Origin: CAITSH01 sp945892985
GTDB taxonomy: Bacteria > Pseudomonadota > Gammaproteobacteria > Burkholderiales > SG8-39
Assembly: GCA_945892985.1 (NCBI GenBank)
Contig: CAMDDU010000008.1
Location: 62,001-126,000, forward strand
Direction of reading: 5' to 3'
DNA length: 64,000 nucleotides
Under the pieces are notes generated by a model. That model saw only the letters and a list, made by a program, of their open reading frames with translations. It was not told where the DNA came from and made no database searches. Of this stretch, positions 17,048-24,361 are shown piece after piece; position 1 is the stretch's first letter, and every line of letters starts with the position of its first letter. The position numbers were made by a program, and so were the translations under genes.

Positions 17048-17656
17048 TCAGCGTTTCGGCGCCATGCGCGCCAGACGCGCTTCCAGCCGCGCCACATCGT
17101 CACGCAAGGTCTCGACGTCACGGCTGAAGCGCGCCACTTCTTCGGCGCGCGCGAGCAGCGGCTGTTCCTCCGTCCAGTACTCGGCAAGATTCTCGCCGGT
17201 GCGCAGCAGCGCGTCTTTTTGCCACGCCAAAAAATCGCGCGCGGTGTTGGCGATGCGGTGCGCCGCGATGTCGCCCATCAGGCGCGACAAGTCGTCCTCG
17301 ACATCCCACTTTAGGTTGCGAAACAAGAATTGCACCGTGCTGGCGAGGTCGGCGTTGCCGCTGATCTCGACATGCTGTAACAGTGCGTCGCTGCCGCTGA
17401 GCAGATGCGGCAGCGCCCCCGGCTTGATGGTGAGCGTGAGATCGAAGGTTTCATCGACGCCGGCTGCGGCCACCATGCCCTCGGCGCCGACGGCAAGGCG
17501 TAGTTCGGGCAGCGGCGCGGCGCGAAACAGTACGCGCTTGCCGGCAAACGGCCTAAGCCGATCACGGGCCCAGTCCTCAGATTGCAGCAGGTGGTTGATG
17601 GCGAGTACGGCCGGCTGCGCGTAAAGCGGACTGCCTTGGGTGGATGCGGTTTCCAT
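17048..17656 (-). CDS. ubiJ: Ubiquinone biosynthesis accessory factor UbiJ (SCP2 domain)
   Basis: 202-residue soluble protein. Residues 15-120 form the SCP2-like lipid-binding fold (FAGKRVLFRAAPLPELRLAV, then ISGNADLASTVQFLFRN). The tail from about 165 is a coiled coil (RFSRDVETLRDDVARLEARLARM). UbiJ binds ubiquinone intermediates and holds the Ubi complex together. The ATG at 17656 (METASTQG) gives the normal length. In related genomes ubiJ lies directly between ubiE (often with a Tim44-like gene) and ubiB. Here ubiB is missing downstream and a Bug-RidA pair plus a broken gene separate it from the Tim44-like gene at 19860. Confidence 0.88.
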   Translation of the reverse strand: METASTQGSPLYAQPAVLAINHLLQSEDWARDRLRPFAGKRVLFRAAPLPELRLAVGAEGMVAAAGVDETFDLTLTIKPGALPHLLSGSDALLQHVEISGNADLASTVQFLFRNLKWDVEDDLSRLMGDIAAHRIANTARDFLAWQKDALLRTGENLAEYWTEEQPLLARAEEVARFSRDVETLRDDVARLEARLARMAPKR

Positions 17657-17729
17657 GGGTGCAATTATCGTCCAGCTTGGGTCTGCGCGCAGGCATGCAG
17701 CACCGGGGCGGCTCGGGTAAGCTGCCAAG

Positions 17730-17985
17730 CTGCCCTTCTACAACACCGAGTGGCCGCAGTTCGCCAACCCGGTGCATTGCGTGCGCCAGACGCGCGACGG
17801 ACTGTTGTACGTGTGCGACCGCGCCAACAAGCGCATCCCGGTGTTTCGCAAGAACGGCCAGTTCGTGCGCCGGTTCACACTCGAACCCAAGACCCCGGGC
17901 TCGGCCTGAGACCTGATCCCGACCGAGGATGCGACGCAAAAAGTACCTGCAGGTCGCAGGCCGCAAAACCCCGCCTGCTGGTTGC
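17730..17985 (+). pseudogene. Remnant of an NHL-repeat (beta-propeller) protein gene
   Basis: Translated from 17730, the frame reads LPFYNTEWPQFANPVHCVRQ and continues with RDGLLYVCDRANKRIPVFRKNGQFVRRF up to a TGA at 17907, which is typical of an NHL repeat. After that TGA the same frame reads DLIPTEDATQK; a one-base shift then gives KYLQVA, as expected for the next blade (YLYVAD). There is no start codon or upstream portion, and the end runs out before the next Bug gene. This is therefore the internal scrap of a larger periplasmic propeller protein, with one nonsense change and at least one frameshift. Confidence 0.7.
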
Positions 17986-18086
17986 AGCATGACCATTTCA
18001 ATGCGAAGAAGTTACGCCGGACACGTTACACTCCGGCGCAAGGCCGGGCTGCTCGCGCCCATCCATCTTCAAAAGGGGTTATCCAG

Positions 18087-19055
18087 ATGAAAGCTGTTTT
18101 GCTGCGGCTGTTTCTCGCGTATGCGGTGATTGCCACATGTGCGTTTCCGGCGATTGCGCAGACTTACCCGGACAAATCCATTCGCATTATTGTCCCGTTC
18201 AGCCCGGGCGGTGGCACGGATACCTTTGGCAGGATCGTCGCGCAAAAACTGCAGGAGCGTCTTGGCCAATCGGTCGTGGTTGAGAACCGGCCCGGCGCCG
18301 GCGGAAACATCGGTGCGGATGCAGTGGCCAAGGCGAGCCCCGATGGTTACACGCTGCTGCTGGCGCAGGACAGTCTCGCAATTGTTCCCTGGCTGTCTAA
18401 GGCGTTGCCCTTTGATCCGATCAAGGACTTTGCACCCATAGGCGTGGGCGTGTTCATGCCTATGATGCTGGTGTCGGCCAACAACCTTCCCGTCACCTCA
18501 CTCTCCGAGTTGATCACCTACGCAAAGGCCAACCCGGGCAAGCTCGCTTACGGCACACCCGGGGCGGGCACGGCGCATCACCTGAATTTCGAACTGTTCC
18601 TGACTCGCATCGGCGCGACAATGGTTCACGTGCCGTACAAGGGCGCGGCGCCGATGACGGCGGACCTGGTGTCGGGCAACCTGCAGGTGGCGTTCAGCGC
18701 GCTCAGTTCAGCAATGCCGCTCGTTGCCGGTGGCAAGATGCGCGTGCTGGCGGTGGCGGATCAGGAGCGTGTGCCGCAGTTGCGTGATGTACCGGCGATC
18801 AACGAGACGCTGCCCGGGTACACCGCACACGTCTGGTTCGGCCTGATGGCGCCGGCCAGAACGCCGGCGACCATCACCAACAAGCTCTCGGAGGAATTGC
18901 GGACCATCATGAATCTGCCCGATGTGCGTGAGCGGCTGGGCAGCCTCGGTTACCAGGTCAAACCGACCACGCCGGCACAAATGACCAGGCTCATGGCCGA
19001 CGAGTACGAAAAATGGGGACAGGTGATCAAGGCTGCAGGAATCAAACCCGAATGA
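18087..19055 (+). CDS. Bug-family (TctC-like) solute receptor
   Basis: 322-residue periplasmic receptor. A Sec signal peptide (residues 1-25, ending at PAIAQ) is followed by TYPDKSIRIIVPFSPGGGTD, VENRPGAGGNIGADAVAKA, LAYGTPGAGTAHHLNFELF and VPYKGAAPMTADLV, all diagnostic for the family. AAGGGG lies about eight bases upstream of the ATG at 18087; the frame is open back to 17982 without support. It is followed 13 bases later by a RidA gene. No TctA/TctB genes are near. It differs clearly from the two other Bug proteins in the window, so each probably binds a different ligand. Confidence 0.92.
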   Translation: MKAVLLRLFLAYAVIATCAFPAIAQTYPDKSIRIIVPFSPGGGTDTFGRIVAQKLQERLGQSVVVENRPGAGGNIGADAVAKASPDGYTLLLAQDSLAIVPWLSKALPFDPIKDFAPIGVGVFMPMMLVSANNLPVTSLSELITYAKANPGKLAYGTPGAGTAHHLNFELFLTRIGATMVHVPYKGAAPMTADLVSGNLQVAFSALSSAMPLVAGGKMRVLAVADQERVPQLRDVPAINETLPGYTAHVWFGLMAPARTPATITNKLSEELRTIMNLPDVRERLGSLGYQVKPTTPAQMTRLMADEYEKWGQVIKAAGIKPE

Positions 19056-19068
19056 GCGGAGGGCAGTG

Positions 19069-19512
19069 ATGGAAAACGAAGTGGCCGGCAAGGGTGTCTG
19101 CGGCGGACGCAAGGGCGTGATCGAATTGGTGCCCGAAGGCGTTGCCTACCCGCCAAAATTCGGCAGTCCGACCGCGCTGGGCGTGCGTGCCGGGGATTTC
19201 ATTTTCATCTCTGGCATGATCGCCTGGAACGCCGAACGTAAAATCGTCGGTGTCGGTGATTGCCGCGTCCAGACGCGGCAGGCGCTGCACAACATGCAGG
19301 TCACGCTCGAACAAGGCGGCGCGTCGCTGCTCGATATTGTAAAAATAAGCTTCTACCTGACGGACATCCGCCAAAAAGCGGAGATTTGGGAAGAACGCAA
19401 AGTCATTTTCGGCAACGCGCGGCCGGCGTCCACGCTGGTGGAGGTGAGTCATCTGGTTGATCCGCAGGCCTTGCTGGAGATTGATGCGGTGGCTTACGCG
19501 CCGCTGAAGTAG
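19069..19512 (+). CDS. RidA family protein (single domain)
   Basis: 147-residue RidA/YjgF protein with a slightly extended N-terminus. Recognisable parts are ALGVRAGDFIFISGMIAWNA, VKISFYLTD and NARPASTLVEVSHLV, with the Arg of NARPAST in the place of the RidA substrate-binding Arg, followed by LEIDAVAY. An ATG at 19069 with GGAGG six bases upstream is chosen; the GTG just before it is less well placed. It is the second gene of a two-gene unit with the Bug receptor. The two RidA genes in this window are distant relatives, not recent copies. Confidence 0.88.
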   Translation: MENEVAGKGVCGGRKGVIELVPEGVAYPPKFGSPTALGVRAGDFIFISGMIAWNAERKIVGVGDCRVQTRQALHNMQVTLEQGGASLLDIVKISFYLTDIRQKAEIWEERKVIFGNARPASTLVEVSHLVDPQALLEIDAVAYAPLK

Positions 19513-19812
19513 GGGAGGGCGCCGGAAATTTTCGGCGAATGCCCCGTCTCAACCCGCCTGGCGCAATGGCTTTCCAGCCGAGGGCTGTATTGCGCGGTCG
19601 ACCGCGAGTATTCCCAGCGCGTTGAGTGCGTTGAGTCCGCTGATGCCCGGCGGTTGATGATGATTTGCTTGACGTGTGTGCGGTCCGCCGTGACGAAATA
19701 GCCGAGCATGCGTGTGGTTTTGCCAAGTTTGTGCGCTGGCACACAGACGCAGGTGGCCATCGTGCATTCGCCGGGCAGGATCCGTGATTTCGCCCAAACA
19801 ACCCAGCCAAAC
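19513..19812. other. Non-coding stretch after the Bug-RidA unit
   Basis: About 300 bases with no convincing gene. Short frames exist on the minus strand (for example 19494-19814), but they lack a ribosome binding site, overlap the RidA end and show no recognisable motif. The stretch may be debris from the rearrangement that separated ubiJ from the Tim44-like gene. Confidence 0.4.
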
Positions 19813-19840
19813 AAAAAGGCCGCCCGGAGGCGGCCTTTTT
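19813..19840. terminator. Bidirectional rho-independent terminator
   Basis: A 12-bp perfect inverted repeat AAAAAGGCCGCC and its complement with a CGGA loop gives a T-run on both strands. It lies 20 bases beyond the stop of the Tim44-like gene on the minus strand and about 300 bases beyond the RidA gene on the plus strand. Its closeness to the Tim44-like gene suggests that the ubiE operon now ends here and does not continue into ubiJ. Confidence 0.88.
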
Positions 19841-19859
19841 GACTGCAGTAAGCCGCTGG

Positions 19860-20747
19860 TCAGGTTGCTGCGACCTGCTGGATTCCGGCAAGCGTCCATC
19901 CGGATCCGCCTGATACCGGCTTTTGCAGGTTCCAGACTTCCTCGAAGGGTGCGGCAATCGTTTCGCTGTCATCTTTGATCATGCCGGTGAAGCGCACGCT
20001 GGCAACGTGCATCGCGTTCTCGGTGACGACCTCAAGCAGGTCGGCGGCGAGGGTGACGACCTCGGTGCGTTGTTTGGCGCCAAAGCGCGAGTCGATCTGC
20101 GACTTGAACATCGCAAACATTTCGTCGGTGCTCATGTCGCGCAGCGTCTCGAGGTCGCTGGCGTCATTGGCTTGTTGCAGGTTCATGAAGGATAGCTTGG
20201 CCTGCTTCACAAAACCGGAGGCGTCAAAGCCGGCGGGAATGTTGGGCTGGAACTGGCTGCGGAAGTCAGGACCGCCTGTGCCGGCGTTACCGGTCATTTG
20301 CGACGGCGGCGGCGCGGCCACGGTCTCCTGGCCCATCATGTTGTAGTTGCTTGGGCCGCCTGCCGGTTGCATTGGCGCGCGTGACTTCATGAAGAAGCGC
20401 ATGGCCAGCATCACGGCGCCGAAGGCGAGCAGGCCCATCAGCAGCGCGCTCAGGATGCCGCCCATTCCGCCCATGCCACCTTGTGAGAACAGGTAGCCGA
20501 GGCCCACACCGGCGGCGAGGCCGGCAAGGGGGCCGAGCCAGCGGTTGCCGGCGGGTGCGGCTGCCGCGGCCGGGGTCGCGGGTGCGGCGGCGCTCTGTGC
20601 CGGGGTAGCGGACTTTTGCGGCGTGGCGCTCTGGCGTTGCATGCCGGTGCTGCCGCCGCCGCCAAGGCGTTTGGCTGCTTCGGCGTCGATAGGGGCGAGA
20701 CCGATACCCACCATCACGGTAAGCGCGATCATGATCCAAGTTTTCAT
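19860..20747 (-). CDS. Tim44-like domain protein
   Basis: 295-residue predicted exported or membrane protein. Residues 1-24 are a signal sequence, 25-75 are a low-complexity Ala/Gly/Pro/Gln stretch, and 76-122 hold two hydrophobic segments separated by a Gly-rich turn (FSQGGMGGMGG). Residues 150-293 form the Tim44-like domain, with FDASGFVKQAKLSFMNLQ, then SDLETLRDMSTDEMF and a final FEEVWNLQKPVSGGSGWTLAGIQQ. It is usually found between ubiE and ubiJ in betaproteobacteria and is 125 bases behind ubiE here. The bacterial function is unsettled; a role at the membrane near the ubiquinone pathway is only suggested by position. Confidence 0.85.
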   Translation of the reverse strand: MKTWIMIALTVMVGIGLAPIDAEAAKRLGGGGSTGMQRQSATPQKSATPAQSAAAPATPAAAAAPAGNRWLGPLAGLAAGVGLGYLFSQGGMGGMGGILSALLMGLLAFGAVMLAMRFFMKSRAPMQPAGGPSNYNMMGQETVAAPPPSQMTGNAGTGGPDFRSQFQPNIPAGFDASGFVKQAKLSFMNLQQANDASDLETLRDMSTDEMFAMFKSQIDSRFGAKQRTEVVTLAADLLEVVTENAMHVASVRFTGMIKDDSETIAAPFEEVWNLQKPVSGGSGWTLAGIQQVAAT

Positions 20748-20872
20748 TTCGTTTCCTCTTCTTTCAGTAAGTGCTTTTATATACTGGTTTTGTGTTGCGG
20801 TTTTGTGTTTGTTTTCACCAGCGCACGGCGACTAACGGTCTTTAGGGTGTTTCGTTCTTCAACAAGCAGTAT

Positions 20873-21607
20873 TTAGTATTTGAAGCCACGATGCAGCGCC
20901 ACCACTCCAGCGCTCAAATCATTGTATCTGACATCTTCCAGCCCCACTTGTTCCATCATTAACTTTAATGTTTCCTGGTCTGGATGCATGCGGATCGATT
21001 CGGCGAGGTAGCGGTAGCTGCCGGCATCGCCGGCGATTTTACCGCCCAGCCAGGGCAGGGCGGTAAAGGAGTACCAGTCGTAGGCTTTTTCCAGCGGTTT
21101 CCAGACTTTGGAGAACTCCAGCACCAGCACGCGGCCGCCGGGGCGCAGCACGCGTGTCATTTCGGCCAGCGCGGCCTCTTTGTGCGTCATGTTGCGCAGA
21201 CCGAAAGCGACGCTGACACAGTCAAAGTAATTATCGGGGAATGGCAGGTGCTCGGCATCGCATTGCACCGCCGGGACGATCATGCCATCGTCGATCATGC
21301 GGTTGCGACCGACGGCGAGCATGCTGCCGTTGATGTCGGTGAGCCAGACCTGCCCGGTGGCGCCGGCGCGCCTGGCAAAGGCGCGCGACAGGTCGCCCGA
21401 ACCACCGGCCACATCGAGCACGCTGCTGCCTTCGCGCACGCCGCTTTGCGCCACGGCCTGCGCCTTCCATAGCCGGTGCAGGCCGCCGGACATCATGTCG
21501 TTCATGAGGTCGTACTTGCCCGCGACCGAGTCAAAGACTTCGGCGACCTTTTTCGCCTTGTCTTGTTCGTCCACGGTTTTAAAACCGAAATGGGTCTGTC
21601 CGGACAT
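20873..21607 (-). CDS. ubiE: Ubiquinone/menaquinone biosynthesis C-methyltransferase UbiE
   Basis: 244-residue SAM-dependent methyltransferase that C-methylates the demethylquinol ring. Typical UbiE stretches are visible: HFGFKTVDEQDKAKKVAEVF, YDLMNDMMSGGLHRLWK, the SAM motif LDVAGGSGDLSRAFA, and FGLRNMTHKEAALAEM followed by LRPGGRVLVLEFSK. The C-terminus NDLSAGVVALHRGFKY is canonical. The gene starts 24 bases after the DUF971 gene, and the Tim44-like gene follows, which is the usual order. Confidence 0.96.
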   Translation of the reverse strand: MSGQTHFGFKTVDEQDKAKKVAEVFDSVAGKYDLMNDMMSGGLHRLWKAQAVAQSGVREGSSVLDVAGGSGDLSRAFARRAGATGQVWLTDINGSMLAVGRNRMIDDGMIVPAVQCDAEHLPFPDNYFDCVSVAFGLRNMTHKEAALAEMTRVLRPGGRVLVLEFSKVWKPLEKAYDWYSFTALPWLGGKIAGDAGSYRYLAESIRMHPDQETLKLMMEQVGLEDVRYNDLSAGVVALHRGFKY

Positions 21608-21631
21608 GGCCTGGTCTGCCGCTTGGCCTGG

Positions 21632-22042
21632 TTATTTGCAACCGGCACTGGCGCCGGTGCTGGTGGTATCGACTTCGCGGCTGGCGCCGGCTTGTTCGAG
21701 GCGCTTGAGGTATTGTTGCCACAAGCCGTCCTGATTGGCGCCCAATTCGTACAGATAGTCCCAGGAGTAAATGCCGGTGGCGTGGCCATCGGAGAAGGTC
21801 GGTTGCACGGCATAGCTGCCGACCGGATCGAGGGCGTTGATGCCGACCTTGATCTTGCCTGTCTGCAGCACTTCCTGGCCGGGGCCGTGGCCGCGCACTT
21901 CGGCCGAAGGCGAGTGCACGCGCAGGAATTCGTAACCCAGCCGAAAGTTTTTGCCGTCGGGAAAGGCGATTTCCATCACTTTTGACGCCTGATGTAGTTT
22001 GATTTCAGTTGGAATCGGCGAATCTTTGACCAAACCGGCCAT
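21632..22042 (-). CDS. DUF971 (gamma-butyrobetaine hydroxylase-like N-terminal) domain protein
   Basis: 136-residue small protein with the DUF971 fold: PTEIKLHQASKVMEIAFPDG, then YEFLRVHSPSAEVRGHGPGQ, and YAVQPTFSDGHATGIYSWDYLYEL. In this domain a zinc site is common in the hydroxylase version; here the free-standing form lacks an obvious Cys3His cluster. It is the first gene of the minus-strand DUF971-ubiE-Tim44 unit, divergent from phoB by 191 bases. The exact function is unknown; close linkage to ubiE is widespread in betaproteobacteria. The variable tail (after residue 110) is low in conserved features. Confidence 0.85.
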   Translation of the reverse strand: MAGLVKDSPIPTEIKLHQASKVMEIAFPDGKNFRLGYEFLRVHSPSAEVRGHGPGQEVLQTGKIKVGINALDPVGSYAVQPTFSDGHATGIYSWDYLYELGANQDGLWQQYLKRLEQAGASREVDTTSTGASAGCK

Positions 22043-22165
22043 TTAATGCCCCTAAAGCGTGTTTTCGAGCGCCTATCATAGCGTGATCTGCTTCCGCGAC
22101 ACGGCCTCACACGAGATTGTTCGCCAAATCGGCAAGAGGGCGTCAGCCGGATAAAAACCTCGACG

Positions 22166-22209
22166 ATGTAACATGCGTGTCATGTGCGTTTCGTAGAATC
22201 GTCACAAGC
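22166..22209 (+). promoter_or_regulatory. Probable Pho box upstream of phoB
   Basis: Four 11-base units follow one another in the Pho-box register: ATGTAACATGC at 22166, GTGTCATGTGC at 22177, GTTTCGTAGAA at 22188 and TCGTCACAAGC at 22199. The PhoB consensus unit starts CTGTCAT; units one, two and four keep the TGT(A/C)A or GTCAC core, while unit three is weak. The position, ending 24 bases before the phoB start, fits autoactivation of phoBR on phosphate limitation. Confidence 0.6.
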
Positions 22210-22233
22210 TAACAACTGGATGCCCATTTCCCT

Positions 22234-22923
22234 ATGTCTGCCAATATTCTGGTGGTTGAAGACGAACCCGCGATACAGGAACTGATTGCGCTCAACCTGG
22301 AGCACGCCGGCCATCGGGTGCTGCGCGCCAAGGATGCCGAACACGCCCAGAATCTGGTGCGTCATGCCCTGCCCGACCTGGTGTTGCTCGACTGGATGTT
22401 GCCGGGGCAATCGGGTGTTATGTTCGCGCGTGCCTTGCGTGAGGATGAGCGCACCAAGTCCATCCCCATCATCATACTGACCGCACGCGGCACCGAGCAG
22501 GACAAGGTGGCGGGTCTGGAGTGCGGCGCCGATGATTTTGTTACCAAGCCGTTTTCGCCACGCGAACTGCTCGCGCGCATCAAAGCGGTGTTGCGCCGGC
22601 GTGCGCCGCAACTGACCGACGAGCCGGTTGAAATTGCCGGGCTCAAGTTGAATCCGGGCACACACCGCGTTAGTGGCGGCGGCACGCCACTGGATCTTGG
22701 TCCGACAGAGTTTCGATTGCTGCATTTTTTGATGACCCACACCGAGCGCGTGCACAGCCGCGCGCAGCTGCTCGACCATGTCTGGGGCGACCATGTGTTT
22801 GTCGAGGAGCGCACGGTGGACGTGCATATCCGGCGCCTGCGAAAATCCCTTGAGCCGAGCGGGCATGACCGCCTGGTGCAGACGGTCAGGGGTACCGGCT
22901 ACCGCCTGGCCGACGGCGGTTGA
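22234..22923 (+). CDS. phoB: Phosphate regulon response regulator PhoB
   Basis: 229-residue OmpR/PhoB-type regulator. The receiver domain (1-120) has the acidic pair E9-D10, the phospho-acceptor D53 (LLDWMLPG), LTARG and the Lys of FVTKPFSPREL. The C-terminal winged helix (about 130-227) includes LDLGPTEFRLLHFLMTH, VWGDHVFVEERTVDVHIRRL and RGTGYRL, as in PhoB. The probable Pho box upstream and phoR 103 bases downstream support the assignment. Activated by PhoR, it switches on phosphate uptake and scavenging genes. The upstream gap is shared with the divergent DUF971-ubiE unit. Confidence 0.95.
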   Translation: MSANILVVEDEPAIQELIALNLEHAGHRVLRAKDAEHAQNLVRHALPDLVLLDWMLPGQSGVMFARALREDERTKSIPIIILTARGTEQDKVAGLECGADDFVTKPFSPRELLARIKAVLRRRAPQLTDEPVEIAGLKLNPGTHRVSGGGTPLDLGPTEFRLLHFLMTHTERVHSRAQLLDHVWGDHVFVEERTVDVHIRRLRKSLEPSGHDRLVQTVRGTGYRLADGG

Positions 22924-22942
22924 CCGCGTCCATGCGGCGTAA

Positions 22943-22968
22943 AATGGCCGGCATGACCGGCCATTTTT
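22943..22968 (+). terminator. Hairpin with T-run between phoB and phoR
   Basis: AATGGCCGG and CCGGCCATT form a 9-bp stem around a CATGA-type loop and are followed by TTTTTC. It has the form of an intrinsic terminator and begins 20 bases after the phoB stop. phoR starts at 23027, so part of the phoB transcripts may end here and lower PhoR output relative to PhoB. Confidence 0.65.
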
Positions 22969-23026
22969 CTTTTGCAGCGCGGATGCGTGCGCACCTGTTG
23001 CGCCGGCGCGTCCGGCGTCCGCGACT

Positions 23027-24361
23027 ATGAACACGATCTGGCTGCGCACGCTGGCGATACTGGCTGTTACTCTTGTCGCGGCACTGCTTGCCTGGCACAC
23101 GCTGGGGCATTTGCCGGCCTTGGTGATTGTGGTGCTGGGCCTTGGCCTGCTGCTGACGCGGCACATCGTGAACCTGCGCGCGCTGGTGAATTGGCTCAAG
23201 GATCCGCAGTTGCTGCCGGTGCCGCAGGGCAGCGGTGCGTGGGAGCGGGTGTTCACCGCGCTGTACAAGTTTGTGCGCGCGTCCGACCAGCAGCAGCAGC
23301 GGTTGACCGGCACGCTGGCGCGTTTTCGCAAGGCTTTCCAGGCCCTGCCCGATGGCGTGATCGTGCTCGACGCCGACGACCGCATCGAGTGGTGCAACCC
23401 GATCGCCGCGCGTGATTACAGCCTCAACATCGCAAAAGACGCCGGCCAGCCCATCGTTAATCTGGTGCGCCAGCCCGATTTTGTTGCCTACATGCAGGCC
23501 GGTGATTTTACCGAGCCGCTGGTGATGCGGCTGCAGCGCGGCGAGGCGTTGGTGTTTTCGGTGCGCGCGGTGCCCTATGGCCAGGACCAGAAGCTGCTGC
23601 TCTCGCGTGACATCACACAGGTGGAGAAGCTTGAGATCATGCGGCGCGATTTTGTTGCCAACGTATCGCACGAACTGCGGACCCCGATCACCGTCGTGAG
23701 CGGTTTTCTCGAGACGCTTGCCGATGGCAAGGTGCGGCTCGACGAGGCGCGCGGCATGCACGTGATCGGCATCATGCGCGAGCAAAGCGAGCGCATGCAG
23801 CGCCTGATCGAGGACTTGCTCACCTTGTCGGCGCTAGAGTCGAGCTCGTCGCCGGTGAGCGAGGCGCCGATCAACATGAGGCGGCTGCTCGATTCGCTGG
23901 TCGAGGAGGCGCGCGCGCTTTCAGCCGGCCGGCACGGCATCGTCGTTGATGCGGCGGCGCCCGACTGGCTCGATGGCAATGAAACGGAGTTGCGTTCTGC
24001 CTTTGCCAATCTGCTCAGCAACGCCATCCGCTATACGCCCGATGGCGGGGCGATCCATCTGGCCTGGGAGCGGCGCGCGGACGAGGTAATTTTTTCCGTG
24101 CGCGACAGCGGCATAGGCATAGACCCGCGCCATATTCCGCGCCTGACCGAGCGCTTTTATCGCGTTGATTCGAGCCGTTCGCGCGAAACCGGCGGCACCG
24201 GGCTTGGCCTTGCCATTGTCAAACATGCGTTGACACGTCATCAGGCGAGGCTGGAAATTCGCAGCGTCGCCGGTGAGGGCTCGACGTTCTCGGCGCTGTT
24301 TTCGGCGCGGCGTGTCAGGGCTGATGTGCCGGCCGGTGCTCCGCTTAGCGCCGCGCGGTGA
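23027..24361 (+). CDS. phoR: Phosphate regulon sensor histidine kinase PhoR
   Basis: 444-residue membrane sensor kinase. Two hydrophobic segments lie within residues 5-45 with no large periplasmic loop, as in PhoR. A PAS-type domain follows (about 95-195, with FRKAFQALPDGVIVLDADD). The HisKA domain contains H215 in RRDFVANVSHELRTP. The ATPase domain shows the N box (ANLLSNAIRYTP), the G1 box (VRDSGIGID) and the G2 region (GGTGLGLAIVKH). It phosphorylates PhoB under phosphate limitation and is itself influenced by the Pst transporter and PhoU, whose genes are not in this window. Its 3' end overlaps the convergent unknown gene by 17 bases. Confidence 0.94.
   Translation: MNTIWLRTLAILAVTLVAALLAWHTLGHLPALVIVVLGLGLLLTRHIVNLRALVNWLKDPQLLPVPQGSGAWERVFTALYKFVRASDQQQQRLTGTLARFRKAFQALPDGVIVLDADDRIEWCNPIAARDYSLNIAKDAGQPIVNLVRQPDFVAYMQAGDFTEPLVMRLQRGEALVFSVRAVPYGQDQKLLLSRDITQVEKLEIMRRDFVANVSHELRTPITVVSGFLETLADGKVRLDEARGMHVIGIMREQSERMQRLIEDLLTLSALESSSSPVSEAPINMRRLLDSLVEEARALSAGRHGIVVDAAAPDWLDGNETELRSAFANLLSNAIRYTPDGGAIHLAWERRADEVIFSVRDSGIGIDPRHIPRLTERFYRVDSSRSRETGGTGLGLAIVKHALTRHQARLEIRSVAGEGSTFSALFSARRVRADVPAGAPLSAAR

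Noticed and set aside
19494..19814. Minus-strand open frame of 106 codons after the RidA gene
   Set aside because: Overlaps the RidA end, no start signal, no recognisable domain, atypical composition for this genome.
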